DNA from: an uncultured Bacteroides sp.
Lineage (GTDB): Bacteria > Bacteroidota > Bacteroidia > Bacteroidales > UBA11471
Assembly (NCBI GenBank): GCA_905210875.1
Contig: CAJLYN010000061.1
Location: 1-10,642, forward strand
Reading direction: 5' to 3'
DNA length: 10,642 nucleotides
Part shown: in pieces, positions 8,066-10,642 of the stretch
Layout of the letters: each line of letters begins with the position of its first letter
How positions within the stretch are numbered: the stretch's first letter is position 1
Notes under the pieces: generated by a model
What the model saw: only the letters and a program-made list of their open reading frames with translations
Told to the model about the DNA's origin: nothing
Databases searched by the model: none
Made by a program: the position numbers and the translations under genes

Positions 8066-9352
8066 TCAGAAGCTATACTTAGCCGAAAGATTTATACGAT
8101 TAGCTCCATCGACATGATTTCTAAAATCGGTACACCAGCCCCGTAAATATTCCACGCCCAATTGAAAATCGGAAATGGCTGTCCAGAAAATATTGGCCAC
8201 CAGATACTGTCCCTGCTTATAGTCTCCGGGATTTTCCCGGGCATAAAAATGTTCTGTATACAACCGCGAGCAACTGTATGTAGCCGACACAAAAAGTGCA
8301 GGCGAAATATTATACTGCGCGCCCACATACCAGCCCGACATGGGCAGCAAGTGCATCTTACGCTGAGTTTCGGGATAAGGAACCATATCGACATTCAAGT
8401 TACTAAGGTCGTTGATAAGACTACCGATGCCTTTGCCATAGGCATATTGCATGAAAAGTTGCAACGGCCGGCCCACGGACACAACGGCTGAAGCCTGCAC
8501 TCCCCAGCCATTCAGGCAGGACTTCCTGTTCCGAGTCAAGTCGGTATAGGTCATGTTACGATAAATTCCACTCAACCGCACGTGGCTCTGACCTTTGCTC
8601 CAAACATATTGCAAGTAGGCAGGAATGCTGGGGAGTGTTTGACGTACCGTCGAGACATAGGAGTCGGCCGCCACATTCACCAAGGGCATCTCCACGGCAA
8701 CGCCGGCCGAGAATCCTTTGCCCAAAGTATGTTCGTAGCGGATAAGCGTAGTCTGGTAATAAGTCATGCCACAGGGGCCGGCATAGTCGACTGTCGGCGG
8801 CTCGGCTGCCAAGTCCATGAAAGTACCGGTATCGTAACCCAACGTGAAGCCAAGAAACTGTACATAGGCATTTTGCAGTTCAAACGTCTTTCCGTCGCCA
8901 CGCCAGTTACCGGCAGTATATACGACAAGGGGATCCAGCGAACCGACCCGTCCCACCAGTTTGAGAAACAAGGTAGAGGTCGTAGCATCCATCTGAAACT
9001 GGTTGCGGGGATTGTCGGTCGATATAAGTGATGGATAAAAGTCTATATCGTCGACAACACCATCGAAATCATATTCAACCTTGGCCTGTACATATCCACC
9101 GACACCCAGGGCCCAGTTCTTTCGTGGCCCGGTCAATACAAAACGAGGCACACCTGGGTCGTGAAAGCGAGGGCGCTGGGTCTTGGTAAATATTTCTATA
9201 ACTTCTTCGTCGCCACTCTCTCCTCGGGTAGAGACTATCGCCAGTCGGACTTTCTCTTTCCGGGGACGCTCCTGTTCCTCTCCAGCCATACTGGGCTGTA
9301 TGCACACGGCACACAGAGCCAATAGCGCCATTTTACCTATCTGTTTCATCAT
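8066..9352 (-). CDS. Outer-membrane beta-barrel porin (DcaP-like)
   Basis: This is a predicted outer-membrane channel of 428 aa. The chosen start, MMKQIGKMALLALCAVC, gives a normal signal peptide with a likely cut after residue 23 (PSMA|GEE). The frame stays open to 9418, but those 22 residues would bury the signal and are probably leader DNA. After a charged linker, the barrel opens with WALGVGGYVQAKVEYDFDG, then a segment resembling the DcaP-type porin start (NQFQMDATTSTLFLKLVG). Alternating beta strands follow to a C-terminal aromatic, SAKYSF, the usual barrel-assembly signal. Four cysteines remain in the mature part (PCGM, SCLN, SCSR, WCTD), more than is common in porins. No SusD-like partner or TonB box is visible, so it is probably a diffusion porin, not a SusC-type transporter. 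The porin class is well supported; DcaP membership is from recall and the substrate is unknown. Confidence 0.82.
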   Translation of the reverse strand: MMKQIGKMALLALCAVCIQPSMAGEEQERPRKEKVRLAIVSTRGESGDEEVIEIFTKTQRPRFHDPGVPRFVLTGPRKNWALGVGGYVQAKVEYDFDGVVDDIDFYPSLISTDNPRNQFQMDATTSTLFLKLVGRVGSLDPLVVYTAGNWRGDGKTFELQNAYVQFLGFTLGYDTGTFMDLAAEPPTVDYAGPCGMTYYQTTLIRYEHTLGKGFSAGVAVEMPLVNVAADSYVSTVRQTLPSIPAYLQYVWSKGQSHVRLSGIYRNMTYTDLTRNRKSCLNGWGVQASAVVSVGRPLQLFMQYAYGKGIGSLINDLSNLNVDMVPYPETQRKMHLLPMSGWYVGAQYNISPALFVSATYSCSRLYTEHFYARENPGDYKQGQYLVANIFWTAISDFQLGVEYLRGWCTDFRNHVDGANRINLSAKYSF

Positions 9353-9411
9353 AATCGGTTGAAATAAAGATTTGCTTACAGAACAACCTCTTTGACGAAA
9401 AAGTTTAGGCA

Positions 9412-9494
9412 AAGACATTGCATTTGTCTTCTGTCAGCGACAAGAGTCGATACACATACTTTGCGTTGAATTTTTCGTCCAAAGAGAAGACAAA
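9412..9494. repeat. Repeated AAGACA elements in the porin/trmD divergent region
   Basis: Two overlapping dyads share one arm. AAGACA (9412-9417) and TGTCTT (9425-9430) form a 6-bp inverted repeat with a 7-bp spacer. TTTGTCTTCT (9423-9432) has a perfect 10-bp inverted partner, AGAAGACAAA (9485-9494). The word AAGACA therefore occurs three times, on both strands, upstream of the porin. The arrangement would suit a transcription factor site or an RNA hairpin in the porin leader. No function is established. Confidence 0.45.
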
Positions 9495-9507
9495 ACGGTA
9501 CAATTCT

Positions 9508-9520
9508 GTCTGCGGCAGAC
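9508..9520. promoter_or_regulatory. Short dyad just upstream of the trmD promoter
   Basis: GTCTGC and GCAGAC flank a single G, giving a 13-bp interrupted palindrome that ends 23 bp before the trmD -7 box, about where the -33 region would begin. It could be an operator or a weak hairpin. The evidence is symmetry and position only. Confidence 0.3.
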
Positions 9521-9543
9521 TTCTTTATGTCATATTTTTATGG

Positions 9544-9551
9544 TACCTTTG
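9544..9551 (+). promoter_or_regulatory. Bacteroidota -7 element for trmD
   Basis: TACCTTTG, followed by CA, is a textbook TAnnTTTG element in the usual sequence context. It lies 29 bp before the trmD ATG at 9581, implying a leader of about 20-25 nt. The -33 region at the right spacing is T-rich (TTCTTTA) and lacks an exact TTTG. Confidence 0.65.
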
Positions 9552-9580
9552 CAGCCAAGAAAAAACAGTGCATCGAAATC

Positions 9581-10261
9581 ATGCGTATTGATATCCTCAC
9601 CGTATTGCCCGAACTGCTCGACAGCCCACTGAACCAATCGATACTGAAACGAGCCCAGAATAAAGGCCTCGTCGAAATCGTCGTTCACAATCTGCGCGAT
9701 TTCTCGACCGACAAACATCGACGGGTCGACGACTATCCTTTCGGCGGAGCGGCTGGCATGGTGATGCAAATAGAGCCGATAGACCGGGCCATCTCACAAC
9801 TGAAAAGCGAACGAGACTACGACGAGATTATCTATACTTCGCCCGACGGAGAACTTTTTGACCAACCGATGGCCAACACACTCTCCCTGGCCGAGAATCT
9901 CATTATCTTGTGTGGCCACTACAAGGGCATAGACTATCGCATACGAGAGCATCTCATCACACGAGAAATCTCCATCGGCGACTACGTTCTCACGGGTGGG
10001 GAGTTGCCTGCGGCCATCATGTGCGACGCCATCGTGCGGCTCATACCCGGAGCCATTGGCGACGAACAGTCGGCACTCTCCGACTCTTTTCAAGACAATC
10101 TGCTGGCGCCGCCGGTCTATACGCGTCCGGCCGAATACAAAGGTTGGCGTGTACCCGATGTACTGCTGTCGGGCCACCAGCGCAAAATAGACGAATGGAA
10201 CCACGAACAATCGGTCGAACGTACCCGCCGTCTGCGCCCCGATCTTCTAAGCGAAGAGTAA
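9581..10261 (+). CDS. trmD: tRNA (guanine37-N1)-methyltransferase TrmD
   Basis: TrmD (EC 2.1.1.228) uses S-adenosylmethionine to methylate N1 of guanosine 37 in tRNAs with G36, which prevents +1 frameshifting. The 226-aa SPOUT-class protein shows [11 protein letters not shown] at 50-60, the trefoil-knot motifs [14 protein letters not shown] (110-123) and [14 protein letters not shown] (131-144), R153 in [10 protein letters not shown], the expected catalytic aspartate D168 in ALSDSF, and the C-terminal YTRP and [12 protein letters not shown] blocks. [10 protein letters not shown] in place of CGRYEGIDER is, as I recall, usual in this phylum. The frame extends upstream to 9527, but those 18 codons contain the promoter, and [13 protein letters not shown] is the family start, so 9581 was chosen. 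Unlike in Proteobacteria, it is not flanked by rpsP, rimM or rplS. It has its own promoter and terminator, so it is probably monocistronic. Confidence 0.97.
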   Translation: MRIDILTVLPELLDSPLNQSILKRAQNKGLVEIVVHNLRDFSTDKHRRVDDYPFGGAAGMVMQIEPIDRAISQLKSERDYDEIIYTSPDGELFDQPMANTLSLAENLIILCGHYKGIDYRIREHLITREISIGDYVLTGGELPAAIMCDAIVRLIPGAIGDEQSALSDSFQDNLLAPPVYTRPAEYKGWRVPDVLLSGHQRKIDEWNHEQSVERTRRLRPDLLSEE

Positions 10262-10265
10262 GCAA

Positions 10266-10293
10266 GTTCTCTCTCGGGAGCAGGACCTTTTTT
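10266..10293 (+). terminator. Rho-independent terminator after trmD
   Basis: An 8-bp stem with one bulged C and one G-T pair is formed by GTTCTCTC (10266-10273) and GAGCAGGAC (10278-10286). It closes on a TCGG tetraloop and is followed by TTTTTT at 10288-10293. It begins five bases after the trmD stop. A second A/T hairpin (TTTTTTCT at 10288-10295 with AGAAAAAA at 10301-10308) overlaps its tail and could act in the opposite direction. Confidence 0.7.
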
Positions 10294-10355
10294 CTTCCTT
10301 AGAAAAAACGACCTGACACGAGATTTTCTTTTTCCAGCTTGTTATAAGTAAAAAA

Positions 10356-10363
10356 TATCTTTG
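10356..10363 (+). promoter_or_regulatory. Bacteroidota -7 element for the antiporter gene
   Basis: TATCTTTG matches the -7 consensus 31 bp before the ATG at 10395, in an A/T-rich region after the trmD terminator. The same box spacing is seen at trmD. No exact -33 TTTG is found at 19-21 bp; the nearest TTG is only 14 bp away. Confidence 0.6.
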
Positions 10364-10394
10364 ACTTTAACCTTTCAAAAGAAATTAGACTTCC

Positions 10395-10642
10395 ATGAAC
10401 TTAAATCCTGAAAACTTCGTATTTGTAGGAGCCATACTTTTATTTTTCAGCGTTTTGGCCGGGAAAACCGGGTACAAGTTCGGACTCCCTGCATTACTTT
10501 TGTTTCTCGGTGTAGGAATGTTTTTCGGGTGCGATGGTCCCCTGCCATTTCTACAAATACAATTCGACAGTCCCAAAGCCGCCCAGTTTATCGGCGTCAT
10601 CTCTCTGAGCATTATCCTATTCTCAGGAGGTATGGATAATAA
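10395..10642 (+). CDS. CPA1-type potassium/proton antiporter (NhaP2/CvrA-like), N-terminal part, cut by window edge
   Basis: This is the start of a monovalent cation/proton antiporter of the inner membrane. Only 82 codons lie inside the window, beginning MNLNPENFVFVGAILLFF. They give a first hydrophobic helix at about residues 8-22, a second with GLPALLLFLGVGMFFGCDG around 30-48, and a third with FIGVISLSIILFSGGMD around 65-81. The LFLGVGM..G.DG and L.IILF.GGM patterns match E. coli NhaP2 (CvrA/YcgO), which exchanges K+ for H+. The ion-translocating residues and any C-terminal TrkA_C regulatory domain lie beyond the edge. The exact ion is inferred from the family. The gene has its own promoter and is separated from trmD by a terminator. 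Confidence 0.82.
   Translation, partial: MNLNPENFVFVGAILLFFSVLAGKTGYKFGLPALLLFLGVGMFFGCDGPLPFLQIQFDSPKAAQFIGVISLSIILFSGGMDN

Noticed and set aside
9353..9418. N-terminal extension of the porin frame by 22 codons
   Set aside because: The signal peptide starts cleanly at MMKQIGK. The extension overlaps one of the dyads and would displace the signal from the N-terminus.
9527..9580. N-terminal extension of trmD by 18 codons
   Set aside because: The stretch contains the TACCTTTG promoter element, and TrmD proteins begin at MRIDILT.

Overview
The window looks like ordinary chromosomal housekeeping DNA from a member of the Bacteroidota, most probably order Bacteroidales. The support is threefold. 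Several genes are preceded by the Bacteroidota -7 promoter element (TAnnTTTG: TATCTTTG before pepT, ligA and the antiporter gene, TACCTTTG before trmD). No convincing Shine-Dalgarno sequences stand before the genes. The gene content includes families typical of this phylum (DUF4293, a DUF6913-like protein, and a membrane-anchored NUC1-type nuclease next to mnmE). Genus cannot be fixed from this stretch; the fairly high GC suggests a lineage such as Barnesiellaceae, but that is a guess.

Layout. Positions 1-1344 (minus strand) hold a membrane-anchored DNA/RNA non-specific endonuclease whose 3' end overlaps the start of mnmE; mnmE runs off the left edge. A divergent promoter region (about 1345-1479) separates it from pepT (plus), which ends in a strong terminator and is followed by miaA (plus). 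A long bidirectional terminator hairpin (3755-3790) separates miaA from a convergent minus-strand run read in the order ligA, DUF6913-like gene, dapA, DUF4293 gene (7816 down to 3812). Next comes a spacer of about 250 bp, then a minus-strand outer-membrane porin gene (8066-9352). It is divergent from trmD (plus, 9581-10261), with a repeat-rich intergenic region between them. After a trmD terminator, the 5' part of a CPA1-type K+/H+ antiporter gene runs off the right edge.

How the genes work together. Three separate transcription units encode enzymes that modify the tRNA anticodon loop: MnmE (wobble U34), MiaA (A37) and TrmD (G37). The others serve peptide turnover (PepT), lysine/diaminopimelate synthesis (DapA), DNA replication and repair (LigA), envelope transport (porin, antiporter) and nucleic-acid degradation.

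I found no mobile element, CRISPR array, tRNA/rRNA gene, toxin-antitoxin pair, defence island or biosynthetic cluster, and no clear candidate for a previously undescribed system. The points worth a second look are small: repeated AAGACA elements between the porin and trmD, a perfect palindrome formed by two facing -7 boxes at ligA, the uncharacterised protein between ligA and dapA, and the nuclease/mnmE overlap.
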